In this document: one piece after another, positions 26,594 to 35,419 of the stretch
Position numbering within the stretch: the first letter of the stretch is position 1
Layout of the letters: every line of letters starts with the position of its first letter
Assembly: GCF_012295525.1 (NCBI RefSeq)
Contig: NZ_CP051167.1
Coordinates: 6,067,299-6,131,298 of the forward strand
Length of the DNA: 64,000 nt
From: Oxynema aestuarii AP17
Lineage (GTDB): Bacteria > Cyanobacteriota > Cyanobacteriia > Cyanobacteriales > Laspinemataceae
Reading direction: 5' to 3'
Translations under genes and position numbers: made by a program
The notes under the pieces: generated by a model
The model's database searches: none
Seen by the model: the letters and a program-made list of their open reading frames with translations, nothing else
What the model was told of the DNA's origin: nothing

Positions 26594-27808
26594 ATGTTAT
26601 TAGGGTTTAAAACACAACTTAAAGTTAATCTTACCCAACGACAAAAACTTGCTCGTCATGCGGGAGTGGCGCGTCATGCTTACAATTGGGGTCACGGGTT
26701 ATGTTTAGGAATTTTATCACATAATGCCGATTGTCGTCCCGATGAAAAAATCAAATTTCCCACAGCAATTGACTTACATAAATGGTTAAATAAGTTAGTA
26801 AAACCAGAGAATCTGTGGTATTACGAAGTTTCTAAGTGTGCCCCTCAATACGCTCTCAGACATCTCGCCCAGGCGTGGCAAGATTGCTTTAAAAAAAAGA
26901 AATCTAGACCTAAATTTAAGAAAAAAGGCAGACAAGACAGCTTTACTCTAGATGGAACCATAAAAATATTATCTGAAAATAAAATTCAGGTTCCTGTCAT
27001 TGGAATTCTGAAAACTTATGAAAGATTATCGGAAAATTATCAACCCAAAAATGTGACGATTAGTCGAGAGGCAGATCGCTGGTTTATTTCGTTTAAAATA
27101 GATGTCAACGTGACCCCCACCGAGAAGAAAACAGATGTAGTGGGGATAGATTTGGGGATAAAAGCGCTTGCCACCTTATCAACGGGAGTAAGTATAGAAG
27201 GAATAAAAGCATATAAAAAGCATTCAAATAAACTAGCTAGACTCCAAAGACAAGTTAGCCGAAAAAGTCTCGGCTCTGCCAATCGAAAAAAGTCCCAGCT
27301 TCAAGTCCAAAAACTCCATCGGAAAATCGCTAATCTCAGAAAAGATACGTTACATAAGTTGACCTCGCAATTATGCAAGAACCACGCCGTTAATGTGATA
27401 GAAAACTTAAACGTATCGGGCATAATGGCCAATCATAAACTAGCTAAATCTATCGCCGATATGGGGTTTTATGAATTCCGACGGCAGATGGAATATAAGA
27501 GCCAAATATATGGGTCACAATTAATAATCGTAGACAGATTTTATCCATCTAGTAAAATCTGTTCTAATTGTGGAAGCATTAAAGACTCATTACTCTTATC
27601 AGAAAGACTGTTTGGTTGCGACCATTGTCATCTCAAAATAGACAGAGATTTAAACGCAGCTAAAAATCTGGAAAAAATAGGTCGAGCTACGGCCAAATTA
27701 ACGCCTGTGGACAAGAGCGAGCAGACTCCCTTGGTAGAAGCAGGAAGTAAAATCAACTCAAACGTATTGTTCATCAAGCTTTCAGACTTGATGGGTAAGT
27801 TTGGGTAG
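26594..27808 (+). CDS. tnpB: Solo TnpB (IS605/IS1341 type RNA-guided nuclease)
   Basis: A 404-residue TnpB. The RuvC-like triad is visible: Asp in VVGIDLGIKALATLS (near 186), Glu in VIENLNVSGI (near 270) and Asp in KIDRDLNAAKNL (near 352). The zinc ribbon CSNCG...CDHC lies between the last two. No tnpA (Y1 transposase) is nearby, so this is an IS1341-like element. TnpB proteins are RNA-guided DNA nucleases that use an omega RNA overlapping the 3' end of the gene and promote element retention. The intact reading frame suggests it may be functional. The AT-rich codon use differs from the flanks. Confidence 0.9.
   Translation: MLLGFKTQLKVNLTQRQKLARHAGVARHAYNWGHGLCLGILSHNADCRPDEKIKFPTAIDLHKWLNKLVKPENLWYYEVSKCAPQYALRHLAQAWQDCFKKKKSRPKFKKKGRQDSFTLDGTIKILSENKIQVPVIGILKTYERLSENYQPKNVTISREADRWFISFKIDVNVTPTEKKTDVVGIDLGIKALATLSTGVSIEGIKAYKKHSNKLARLQRQVSRKSLGSANRKKSQLQVQKLHRKIANLRKDTLHKLTSQLCKNHAVNVIENLNVSGIMANHKLAKSIADMGFYEFRRQMEYKSQIYGSQLIIVDRFYPSSKICSNCGSIKDSLLLSERLFGCDHCHLKIDRDLNAAKNLEKIGRATAKLTPVDKSEQTPLVEAGSKINSNVLFIKLSDLMGKFG
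27772..27793 (+). ncRNA. Hairpin in the presumed omega-RNA region
   Basis: CATCAAG-N8-CTTGATG within the last codons of tnpB. Omega RNAs overlap the 3' end of tnpB and the element's right end, so this stem is a plausible part of the guide scaffold. The RNA boundaries and guide are not determined. Confidence 0.3.
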
Positions 27809-28206
27809 GTTTTATCTAGCAGAAGCTCTTTTGAGTTTACCTGGGGTTCTGGCATGGCGGCTAACCTTTTGCTCGAATCGCGGCGATCTACTCCCGAGAC
27901 TTCCGGATGCTCGCGGCGATCGCGGGCATTAGCAAGTATTCTCGGCGATCTCTTCTCGTTCAGTGCTAGGATTTCTGGCGCCGACGCGGGATCCCGTCCG
28001 ATTGGCGATCGCTCGCCGTCCGCAACCGACAATCCCTCAGTCAATTTGTGGCATAGTAATACTTGGAATGATTATTTAGGTTGCGTTAAGATTTCCATTT
28101 TTTTTGATCTGTGTTTGAATTTTTTTCTGTCCGTACGGCGCGCTCTTCTAGAATCCAGAGTGGCGTGACGGAACCTAAACCCCCAACTTTTTTCCAATAG
28201 TTAAAT
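27809..28206. other. Gap downstream of tnpB
   Basis: A 398-bp gap that should contain the right end of the TnpB element and its guide. It also has several GCGATCGC copies, showing a return to host-type sequence by about 27.88 kb. No gene is supported. Confidence 0.45.
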
Positions 28207-28803
28207 GTGAACTTATCTTTCACGACCCCCCAACAGCACTACCCCGAAACGACCCACCTAGGTGCCGGGTCGTCGGGGTTTTCGATCGCGACCGCTCAAC
28301 CCGAAGATTTGCCAAAAATCGCCGACATTCTCACCGAAAGTTTTCACGGTCGCGAGGATCCGATGTGTTGGTTGAATCCCTTATTGCGGGTCGGAATTCA
28401 CGAAGACTTGCGAACCCGCTTGCGATCGCGCTCTCCCCATTACATCTGTTTGGTCGCCGTGACCCCGTCTCCCGTGCGCGAGGCGATCGCCACCGTGGAA
28501 ATGGCCTTACGCAGTCTCCATCCCTGGCCCTTAGACGCTTCCCCCTTCCCCTACTTATCCAATTTGGCCGTCGCCCCTGATTCCCGGCGACGGGGCGCCG
28601 CTCGGCACCTCTTGCTCGCTTGCGAAGAGATGGCTCGGGAGTGGGGTTATCGAGAACTCTACCTTCACGTTTTAGAAAACAATCGTCCTGCCAGACGGCT
28701 TTATTTCAAAATGGGCTACCGTTTGCGTCAGGTCGATTGGAGTTGGGGCGCGTGGTTGTTCCGACAACCCCGACGCTTACTGTTACACAAAACTCTCCAC
28801 TAA
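28207..28803 (+). CDS. GNAT-family N-acetyltransferase
   Basis: A 198-residue GNAT enzyme with GTG start at 28207. The acetyl-CoA binding core is LSNLAVAPDSRRRGAARHLL (R/QxxGxG/A motif A), followed by ELYLHVLENNRPARRLYFKM (motif B) and GYRLRQVDW. It acetylates an amino group of an unknown small molecule or protein N-terminus. It stands alone between the TnpB element and a hypothetical gene. Confidence 0.8.
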   Translation: MNLSFTTPQQHYPETTHLGAGSSGFSIATAQPEDLPKIADILTESFHGREDPMCWLNPLLRVGIHEDLRTRLRSRSPHYICLVAVTPSPVREAIATVEMALRSLHPWPLDASPFPYLSNLAVAPDSRRRGAARHLLLACEEMAREWGYRELYLHVLENNRPARRLYFKMGYRLRQVDWSWGAWLFRQPRRLLLHKTLH

Positions 28804-29275
28804 AGCCGCTCGACTCGCCGAGACTCCATGACCGATGCGCCCGGCCTCTATTCTGGCTGGAGATCCGGCTATTTTTTTGAGAAAAAATATTATCGGATTG
28901 GCTTTGGGATCGCGGCTGGACTGACGGGCGAGACAGGGTTGAAAGGAGTACACTCGCCTCGTAGCGATCGCCACCATTCGTCTCAAAAGCGCTTGCCACT
29001 CTCCCCCAATCTCCCTTCAGTCATATCAATTTTTGATGAACTTAAAGGCGCTTTCCCTTATAATTTATCTTGGCTTTACAATCTCTTTAGAAAATCTAGG
29101 CAATTCTTTAGCCTTTCTTTTCAGAAATAAATACTCAACCCATTGGATTACTGCATGATAGAGACAGAAGACTAAAAAGTAATCCCGAGAATTTTGGCGA
29201 GCGAAATCGCCCTTACCGGGTTCTCAGTTCTGCGCTCTCAAACTTAGGTTGCCTGACCGGGAGAGAAACATTCAG
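28804..29275. other. 470-bp gap, nothing recognised
   Basis: No protein-like open frame, strong hairpin or RNA gene was seen. Only short purine-rich and T-rich tracts occur before the next gene. Confidence 0.5.
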
Positions 29276-29869
29276 ATGATTGCGAATCAGCAACAGCGCG
29301 CCCTCGAAGCGTCGGACACTGTAGGGCCAGTGCCAGACCCTTATCGAGCGATTCCAACGAGCGGCGATCGCCAGGGGAATCGAGTCGCATCCAACCCTTG
29401 TACGGCCTTGATCGGCGCTCCGCAACGGCGAGATTTACTCGCTCAACTCAATAGCGGTCAACTGCTCGTCGTCGATCGCCGCCGCCGCAATGGCTTAATT
29501 ATTTACAAGCGCTACCACGCTGAATTTGCCGGGCCGGGAGCCGCCGTGGGGGGCTTATTCGATCTCGAATGCCAGCAAGTCGTACCCGTCGGCGATCTGG
29601 CCTTAGTCTATCCGGAATCTTACGAAGAACGGCAACAAGCCTTTACGATCCGCCGTCACTGGATTCGCCTGACCGAACAACTGACCGCCAATCCCGTTCC
29701 TTTAAAAAGGGCGCAGCAGATCTTGACCCAATTCGGCCATTATTTCGACTGGCAGACCGTCGAAGACGTTCCCGACGAAGCGTTTGCCCGGTTGGTGGGG
29801 GTTTTGCCCCGCACGGTGGCGATGGTTCGACACGCGGCCACCCAAGGGCGATCGCCGATCGCCGTTTGA
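29276..29869 (+). CDS. Uncharacterised cyanobacterial protein
   Basis: A 197-residue protein from ATG 29276 (GGGAGAG lies about 10 nt upstream; a TTG at 29249 would add nine residues). The C-terminal half is well ordered: LLVVDRRRRNGLIIYKRYHA, FDLECQQVVPVGDLALVYPE and TLQFGHYFDWQ-like helices. There is no signal peptide or membrane segment. I cannot name a family. It is convergent with hisC, 63 nt apart. Confidence 0.6.
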   Translation: MIANQQQRALEASDTVGPVPDPYRAIPTSGDRQGNRVASNPCTALIGAPQRRDLLAQLNSGQLLVVDRRRRNGLIIYKRYHAEFAGPGAAVGGLFDLECQQVVPVGDLALVYPESYEERQQAFTIRRHWIRLTEQLTANPVPLKRAQQILTQFGHYFDWQTVEDVPDEAFARLVGVLPRTVAMVRHAATQGRSPIAV

Positions 29870-29932
29870 GAACAGACCCCCCCGCGATCGCCCCTTACTC
29901 CCACGAGTAGGGGGCTTGTCGCACGATTGCCT

Positions 29933-31072
29933 TCAAGAGGAGGCGCCGAGTAAACGTTGAAAGTTTTCGAGGGTGCGCTGGTTTTCGCTGGGAGTCCCGA
30001 CGGTGACGCGCAAACCGTTGCAGGTGTAGCGCACCAAGGTGCCTCGGGTTTTGAGTTCGGCGGCGAGACGGGCGAGATCCGGAGGCGTTTGGCGATCGCC
30101 GCGCAGGTAGATAAAATTAGCGCTACTCGGCCATACGGTCAAACCGGATAAGTTAGAGAGAGCCTGGTAGAGGCGATCGCGTTCGGCCAGGGTTTCGGGA
30201 ATACTGGCGAGTAAGTGCGATCGCTGTTGCATCGCCAATTCGGCGGCAGCTTGGGAAAAACTCGGCAAGTTGTAAGGGAGGCGAATTTTTTCTAACGCGG
30301 CGATTAAGTCCGGATGGGCGATCGCGTAGCCGACCCGCATCGCGGCGAGGCGAAAGGCTTTAGAAAAGGTTCGCAAAATCGCCCAATTTGGGTGTCGGTT
30401 CAGTTCGCCGACCAGAGTCGTTTGACTGAACTCGAAATACGCCTCGTCAACGACCACGAGAATATTGTCCGGAATGGCGCGCAACCAGTCAATTTCCGCC
30501 GGAGTGAGGGCGTTCGCCGTCGGCGAATTGGGATGAACCACGAAAATAACGCGAATTGGCGGATTTTTCTGGGTTTCCAATGCCTGTTGAGCCGCATCGA
30601 CATCGATCGCGAAATTCTCCTCGTGGCGTCCGACGGCGATCGCCTCGATGCCGAGGGTTTGGGCGAGAATGGCATACATGGAAAAGGTCGGATCGGCGAC
30701 TAAAATCGACCCTTGTCCGTTGAGACAGGTGGCAATTAAGATCGAGCGAATTAACTCGTCCGAACCGTTACCCACCGAGAGTTGAGACGGGGCGATCGCC
30801 CCCGCATTCGGCCCCGCCGATTCGTTGACATATTCGGCGATCGCCTCCCGTAACCCTTGGTGAGTCCCGTCGGGATAGCGATTGGTTTCGATCAGTTGTT
30901 CGTAAGTCCATCCGAGTTTTTGTTTCAACTCGGCAGGCAGATCGTAAGGACTTTCATTGGTATCGAGGCGATCGCGCCGGATCGGCGTGGCGCTGACCCC
31001 CTCCATTGCCGTTTCTGGATGGGGCGTATAAGCCTTGAGATCCGACAAATCGGAGCGAATGAAACTGAGCAT
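29933..31072 (-). CDS. hisC: Histidinol-phosphate aminotransferase
   Basis: A 379-residue fold-type I PLP enzyme. It has [11 protein letters not shown] near the N-terminus, the substrate/PLP-binding [27 protein letters not shown], the Asp of [10 protein letters not shown], and the PLP lysine in [17 protein letters not shown]. It converts imidazole acetol phosphate and glutamate to histidinol phosphate in histidine synthesis. No other his genes are adjacent except the hisS start at the far left edge, as is usual for cyanobacteria. Confidence 0.93.
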   Translation of the reverse strand: MLSFIRSDLSDLKAYTPHPETAMEGVSATPIRRDRLDTNESPYDLPAELKQKLGWTYEQLIETNRYPDGTHQGLREAIAEYVNESAGPNAGAIAPSQLSVGNGSDELIRSILIATCLNGQGSILVADPTFSMYAILAQTLGIEAIAVGRHEENFAIDVDAAQQALETQKNPPIRVIFVVHPNSPTANALTPAEIDWLRAIPDNILVVVDEAYFEFSQTTLVGELNRHPNWAILRTFSKAFRLAAMRVGYAIAHPDLIAALEKIRLPYNLPSFSQAAAELAMQQRSHLLASIPETLAERDRLYQALSNLSGLTVWPSSANFIYLRGDRQTPPDLARLAAELKTRGTLVRYTCNGLRVTVGTPSENQRTLENFQRLLGASS

Positions 31073-31441
31073 GAAATTGTCAACCGTTAACGTAGAACTA
31101 GACCGCTATCACCAGTATCGTCGCGGCGGTTAACTTCCCGCAATAGCGCCGGGAACCCCTCCCGGTCTCCCCCGTAACCGACTCCAAACCGGGAACGGGC
31201 AACACCCAAATCGAACCGTTAAAATGGCTGAGGAATCCCGCCTCAAGACCCCTCCCTCTTTTTATCCCTTTTATAGCCGATCCTGGAGGAGATCGCCGCG
31301 CGATCGCCCGCTAACCGGAAATCTGGGGTTCGAGAAGCGGTAAAGTCCCAAGTCCCGACACTTATTTTTTCTCCCATAGTTGTGTTATTGTGAACTTTGG
31401 CAATTGGGAGCTTCCAAGTACGTAGAAGACGGTAACTGCTT
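31073..31441. other. Divergent promoter region between hisC and ino1
   Basis: A 369-bp gap between divergent genes, presumably holding both promoters. I could not single out -35/-10 pairs or operators. Confidence 0.4.
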
Positions 31442-32545
31442 GTGGATAAAATCAAACTCGCGATTGTAGGTGTTGGTAACTGTGCTAGTTCGTTGGTACA
31501 GGGAATTTACTTTTATAAAGATAAAAGTAGTGAAGAAGCCATCGGCTTAATGCACTGGGAACTCGGCGGTTACAAGCCCTACGATATCCAAATCGTAGCG
31601 GCTTTTGACATCGACAAACGCAAAGTGGGGAAAGATGTCTCTGAAGCCATTTTTTCTCAACCAAACTGTACGACCAAATTCTGTGAAACCGTTCCGGAAC
31701 TCGGCGTTAAAGTCAGCATGGGTAGAATCTTGGATGGATTCTCAGAACACATGCAAGACTATGAAGAACGCTATACATTTACGCCGAGTGATGCCCCCGA
31801 GCCCACTCGTGAAGAGGTTATCGAGATTTTAAAAGAATCCGGGACGGAAGTTTTAATTAATTATCTCCCCGTCGGGTCGGAAGAAGCGGCTAACTTTTAT
31901 GCCGAATGTGCTTTGGAAGCCGGAGTAGCTTTTATTAACTGCATTCCTGTCTTTATTGCCAGCAATCCTCTCTGGGCGGATAAATTCGCTTCTCGCAATA
32001 TTCCGATTATCGGCGACGATATTAAATCGCAACTCGGCGCTACCATCGTTCACCGAACCCTGTCGGATTTAGCCCGCAGAAGAGGGGTGAAAATTGAGAG
32101 AACCTATCAACTCAATACTGGGGGAAATAGCGATTTTCTCAATATGTTAAATCGCAGCCGACTCAAATCGAAAAAAGAGTCAAAAACTGAAGCCGTTCAG
32201 TCCGCGTGCGAGAAACGACTGGAAGATGAGAACATTCACGTCGGACCGAGTGATTACGTTCCCTGGCAAAAAGATAATAAAGTTTGCTTTATTCGCATCG
32301 AAGGCAAACTATTCGGCGACGTGCCAATGAATATCGAATTGCGGCTTTCTGTAGAAGATTCGCCCAACTCCGCCGGGGTGGCGATCGATGCGATTCGCTG
32401 CTGTAAAGTTGCCCTCGATCGCGGTCAGGGAGGCGTTCTCTATTCGCCGTCTTCTTACTTCATGAAGCATCCGCCGAATCAATATCCCGATTCCGATGCT
32501 TATCGGATGACTGAGGAATTTATCAACGGTTTTCGAGAGTATTAA
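31442..32545 (+). CDS. ino1: Inositol-3-phosphate synthase, actinobacterial type
   Basis: A 367-residue protein with GTG start. The NAD-binding motif is [20 protein letters not shown]; further family blocks are [71 protein letters not shown] and [20 protein letters not shown]. The length and sequence match the short Ino1 of actinobacteria and archaea rather than the 500-residue eukaryotic form. It cyclises glucose 6-phosphate to inositol 3-phosphate using NAD. A PfkB kinase and a CDP-alcohol phosphatidyltransferase follow, hinting at inositol phospholipid or soluble inositol phosphate synthesis. Confidence 0.9.
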   Translation: MDKIKLAIVGVGNCASSLVQGIYFYKDKSSEEAIGLMHWELGGYKPYDIQIVAAFDIDKRKVGKDVSEAIFSQPNCTTKFCETVPELGVKVSMGRILDGFSEHMQDYEERYTFTPSDAPEPTREEVIEILKESGTEVLINYLPVGSEEAANFYAECALEAGVAFINCIPVFIASNPLWADKFASRNIPIIGDDIKSQLGATIVHRTLSDLARRRGVKIERTYQLNTGGNSDFLNMLNRSRLKSKKESKTEAVQSACEKRLEDENIHVGPSDYVPWQKDNKVCFIRIEGKLFGDVPMNIELRLSVEDSPNSAGVAIDAIRCCKVALDRGQGGVLYSPSSYFMKHPPNQYPDSDAYRMTEEFINGFREY

Positions 32546-32562
32546 ATTTCGATCCGAACTCA

Positions 32563-32595
32563 AGGGACTGCGGGCGATCGCAGTCCTTTTTTATT
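32563..32595 (+). terminator. Intrinsic terminator of ino1
   Basis: GGACTGC (32565-32571) pairs with GCAGTCC (32580-32586) around an 8-nt loop that contains part of a GCGATCGC, followed by TTTTTTATTTT. It is a textbook rho-independent terminator 20 nt after ino1. Confidence 0.88.
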
Positions 32596-32728
32596 TTAGA
32601 TTTTAGATTGAGCAAGTTAGGAAATCGAGAATTAAGAATCGGGATTGAGCAAAGAAGCAACACCATCCCGACGCCTAACGCCCCACTCCCGACGGGTACT
32701 TCTTGCCTTAACTTCCGTGTTTTCCCCC

Positions 32729-33604
32729 ATGTTCGATATTTGCATTATCGGTCACGTTACTAAAGATATTATTCGGATTGACGGTGAAATTACCCGAGAA
32801 ATTGCGGGGGGAACGGCGATTTATAGCGCTTTAGCCCTCAGAAGTTTGGGGGCGAATGTCGCCGTCGCGACCAAAACGGCGGGGGACGATCGCCCCTTCG
32901 TCAATCAGGAATTGGAACGATGGGGAATTACGGTTTTTTGGCAAGAAAGCGAAAAAACGACCATTTTTGAAAATAATTATCGACGGGATAATCTCGATCG
33001 CCGTACCCAGAACGTGCGGGCGATCGCCGATCCCTTTACCGTTGAAGATGTTGCTCAAATTGAGGCCAAAATTGTTCATCTCGGTCCCTTAATTCAGGGA
33101 GATATTCCCATAGATATTATTTCGACCATTCGCGATCGAAATAAGTTTAAAACTGGTCAAATTTCCCTCGACGCCCAAGGCTATTTACGAAGGGTTGATG
33201 CTGCTGAAACGGTCTGTCCCGTCGATTGGAAGGAGAAAGAAACGGGGCTGCAATTCGTCGATATTCTCAAAGTCGATCGCACCGAAGCCTGCCTTTTATC
33301 GGGGTGCGATCGCCCGGAAGAAGCGGCAAAGGTGCTGGCTAACTTGGGTGTCCGAGAAGTCGTCATTACCTTCGGAAGTGGTGGATCTTATATTTACACG
33401 GGCGATCGCGGCGATCGCGTTCCCGCCTTTCCTCCCCAAGAGGAAGTCGATCCCACCGGATGCGGCGATACCTACATCGCGGGTTATCTCTACCAACGTT
33501 TATTAGGGCTGCAAGGGCGCGAAGCCGGGGAATTTGCCGCGCGCCTCGCCACTCGAAAATTAGAAGGCTTTGGACCGCTTAAAACTGGGTTTGACAAGAA
33601 ATAA
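32729..33604 (+). CDS. PfkB-family kinase next to ino1
   Basis: A 291-residue ribokinase-fold kinase starting MFDICIIGHVTKDIIRIDGE (ATG 32729 chosen because family proteins begin at this strand; no clear Shine-Dalgarno). It has the GGTAIYSALALRSLGANV substrate segment and the C-terminal catalytic motif VDPTGCGDTYIAGYLYQR with Cys in place of Ala before GD. The substrate is unknown. Its position after ino1 and before a CDP-alcohol transferase raises the possibility of inositol phosphorylation, since some PfkB enzymes are myo-inositol kinases; this is inference. It has its own transcription unit after the ino1 terminator. Confidence 0.75.
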   Translation: MFDICIIGHVTKDIIRIDGEITREIAGGTAIYSALALRSLGANVAVATKTAGDDRPFVNQELERWGITVFWQESEKTTIFENNYRRDNLDRRTQNVRAIADPFTVEDVAQIEAKIVHLGPLIQGDIPIDIISTIRDRNKFKTGQISLDAQGYLRRVDAAETVCPVDWKEKETGLQFVDILKVDRTEACLLSGCDRPEEAAKVLANLGVREVVITFGSGGSYIYTGDRGDRVPAFPPQEEVDPTGCGDTYIAGYLYQRLLGLQGREAGEFAARLATRKLEGFGPLKTGFDKK

Positions 33605-33632
33605 AAGGCAGGGCTACAACACAGACTTTCTT

Positions 33633-34184
33633 TTACGGATCGGCGTGAGTGACTTGATAGACGTGAACGATGCGTTGTAAGGCGGTAAACAGACTGGCGA
33701 TCGCCAAAATCCAGATGGCTAGATCGAGGACATTGAGGATTAAACCCGTCGCCAAGACGATGACGCGCCCCAAACGAGGAAACCAACCGACTTTGCACTC
33801 AATTCCCAAGCCTTCCGCCCGCGCCCGGGTGTAACTGACCATTAACGATCCTAACAAGGCGAGATCGCAAACTAAGACAGTAATAAACTCTTGTCGCTGA
33901 ATCAATAAAGCGGCGATACCGATTAAAATGGCGCCTTCGGAAAAGCGGTCTAAAACCGAGTCAAAAAAAGCACCGAAGGCGGTCGATCGCCCCAACACCC
34001 GGGCGACTGCCCCATCTAAAACATCGAGAGGCATGGCAATAAATGCCATCAAACATCCTCCGAAAATGGGTTCGCCGAAGGCAATAAAAATTCCGGCGAC
34101 CAGATTGAGGATCGCACTCATCGCCGTGATGGCATTAGGAGAAATGCCGAATTTGGCGATGGTTTTCGCGATCGGTTCGATCAT
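33633..34184 (-). CDS. CDP-alcohol phosphatidyltransferase (possible inositol-phosphate transferase)
   Basis: A 183-residue membrane enzyme with about six hydrophobic segments. The complete family motif is present: DVLDGAVARVLGRSTAFGAF then FDSVLDR (Dx2DGx2ARx8Gx3Dx3D), with all four metal aspartates. It transfers a phosphatidyl group from a CDP-lipid to an alcohol. Candidate acceptors are glycerol 3-phosphate (PgsA) or inositol phosphate, as in mycobacterial and archaeal enzymes; the nearby ino1 favours the latter. ATG 34184 was chosen; a TTG at 34232 adds 16 polar residues. It is convergent with the PfkB gene. Confidence 0.8.
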   Translation of the reverse strand: MIEPIAKTIAKFGISPNAITAMSAILNLVAGIFIAFGEPIFGGCLMAFIAMPLDVLDGAVARVLGRSTAFGAFFDSVLDRFSEGAILIGIAALLIQRQEFITVLVCDLALLGSLMVSYTRARAEGLGIECKVGWFPRLGRVIVLATGLILNVLDLAIWILAIASLFTALQRIVHVYQVTHADP

Positions 34185-34331
34185 GAATTGTGTGTGATTT
34201 CTAGCCCAAGTCTCCACGAACTCCTCACCCAAATTAATGACAAATTTTGGCTGTAGTTATCTTAGCGTTGAAATTTGGGGAGTCGGGAATCTGTAGTGCG
34301 GGCATTTTGCCTGCATCCAACACCGGACCAT

Positions 34332-35306
34332 TTACGATAAAACGAGCAAAGCAGCGCCATAGGCGGGTTCGTGTCGGGGCCAGATGACCGAGGCGAAGGG
34401 GGCTATCTGGTGCAAATTTTGGCAAAAACGATCGCGCAGGATCTGACTTTTCCAGGCGCCGCCGATGGTGACGACCTCGAAAGGTTCGTCGGGGTTGAAC
34501 AAGGGTGCAAACACGGCGCGGGTGGCGAGGAGGAGTTCGTCGGCGGCGCGATCGAGGATGTCGAGGGCGATCGCGTCGCCATTGCGGGCGCAGCGATCGA
34601 CGATCGCGGCGTGGGCGGCGATCTCTTTGACGGTCAAACCGCGACGGTAGACGAGTTCGATTAAACTTTGTAAGTTATCGAGTTCGAGGTGTTGGCGAAA
34701 TGCCTCGGTTAACGCCGTGGCAGGCGATCGCCCGTCTTCGGCGCGGACGGCGGCGCGCAGTCCGGCGAGGGCGATCCAGTAGGCGCTTCCTTCGTCGCCG
34801 AGGAGATAACCCCAGCCACTCGATCGCCGGGTTGCGCCGTGGCGGTTGCGTCCGTAGGCGATCGCCCCGGTTCCCGCGATCGTGGCGACGCCGACATTGG
34901 CGCCGACGCCTCCTGTCAGGGCGATCGCGCAGTCGTGGGCGATCGCGATTTTATCCGGGGACAGTTGCCAGCGATCGCCGAATTCCGGGCGTTGCTGGAG
35001 GCGATCGACCGAGGCGCGAATCACTTCGAGATCCCGCGATCGCCCGACGCCCGCCAATCCCAAGCCGATCGCGCCGATGCGCCCCTCGAACACCCCAGCC
35101 AGGGCGCCGGAAATTGCGTGGGCGATCGCCGCTTCCGCCGCCTCCACGCCCACACTTTGATAGTTCGACGGTCCGCCTTCCCCGCGTCCGAGAATCTCTC
35201 CCGACGGGGCGATCGCCACGCAAGCGGTTTTTGTCCCGCCCCCGTCCACCCCTAAAATAAGAGTCTGCGGATGCTTCGTTAATTCTGTTCCTTGGTTTGC
35301 ACTCAC
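34332..35306 (-). CDS. BadF/BadG-type N-acetylglucosamine kinase-like ATPase
   Basis: A 324-residue ASKHA-fold sugar kinase with GTG start. Motifs: the phosphate-1 loop LILGVDGGGTKTACVAI, the catalytic Asp in IAHDCAIALTGG, the phosphate-2 loop VATIAGTGAIAYGRN, GWGYLLGDEGSAYWIALAGL, and the adenosine motif VVTIGGAWKS. The combination is typical of BadF/BadG and eukaryotic-like NagK proteins. It most likely phosphorylates N-acetylglucosamine or a related amino sugar for recycling. It is divergent from the M1 aminopeptidase gene. Confidence 0.82.
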   Translation of the reverse strand: MSANQGTELTKHPQTLILGVDGGGTKTACVAIAPSGEILGRGEGGPSNYQSVGVEAAEAAIAHAISGALAGVFEGRIGAIGLGLAGVGRSRDLEVIRASVDRLQQRPEFGDRWQLSPDKIAIAHDCAIALTGGVGANVGVATIAGTGAIAYGRNRHGATRRSSGWGYLLGDEGSAYWIALAGLRAAVRAEDGRSPATALTEAFRQHLELDNLQSLIELVYRRGLTVKEIAAHAAIVDRCARNGDAIALDILDRAADELLLATRAVFAPLFNPDEPFEVVTIGGAWKSQILRDRFCQNLHQIAPFASVIWPRHEPAYGAALLVLS

Positions 35307-35419
35307 GCGCGCCTACTCCCTGCCCTTGGTCGGGAACCACCTGAAAGCGTTAACCTGATTAAAGATATCTCATACCGCCTCGTTCGGCACTTTTCAGTCT
35401 TATCCGTAAATTGATTACC

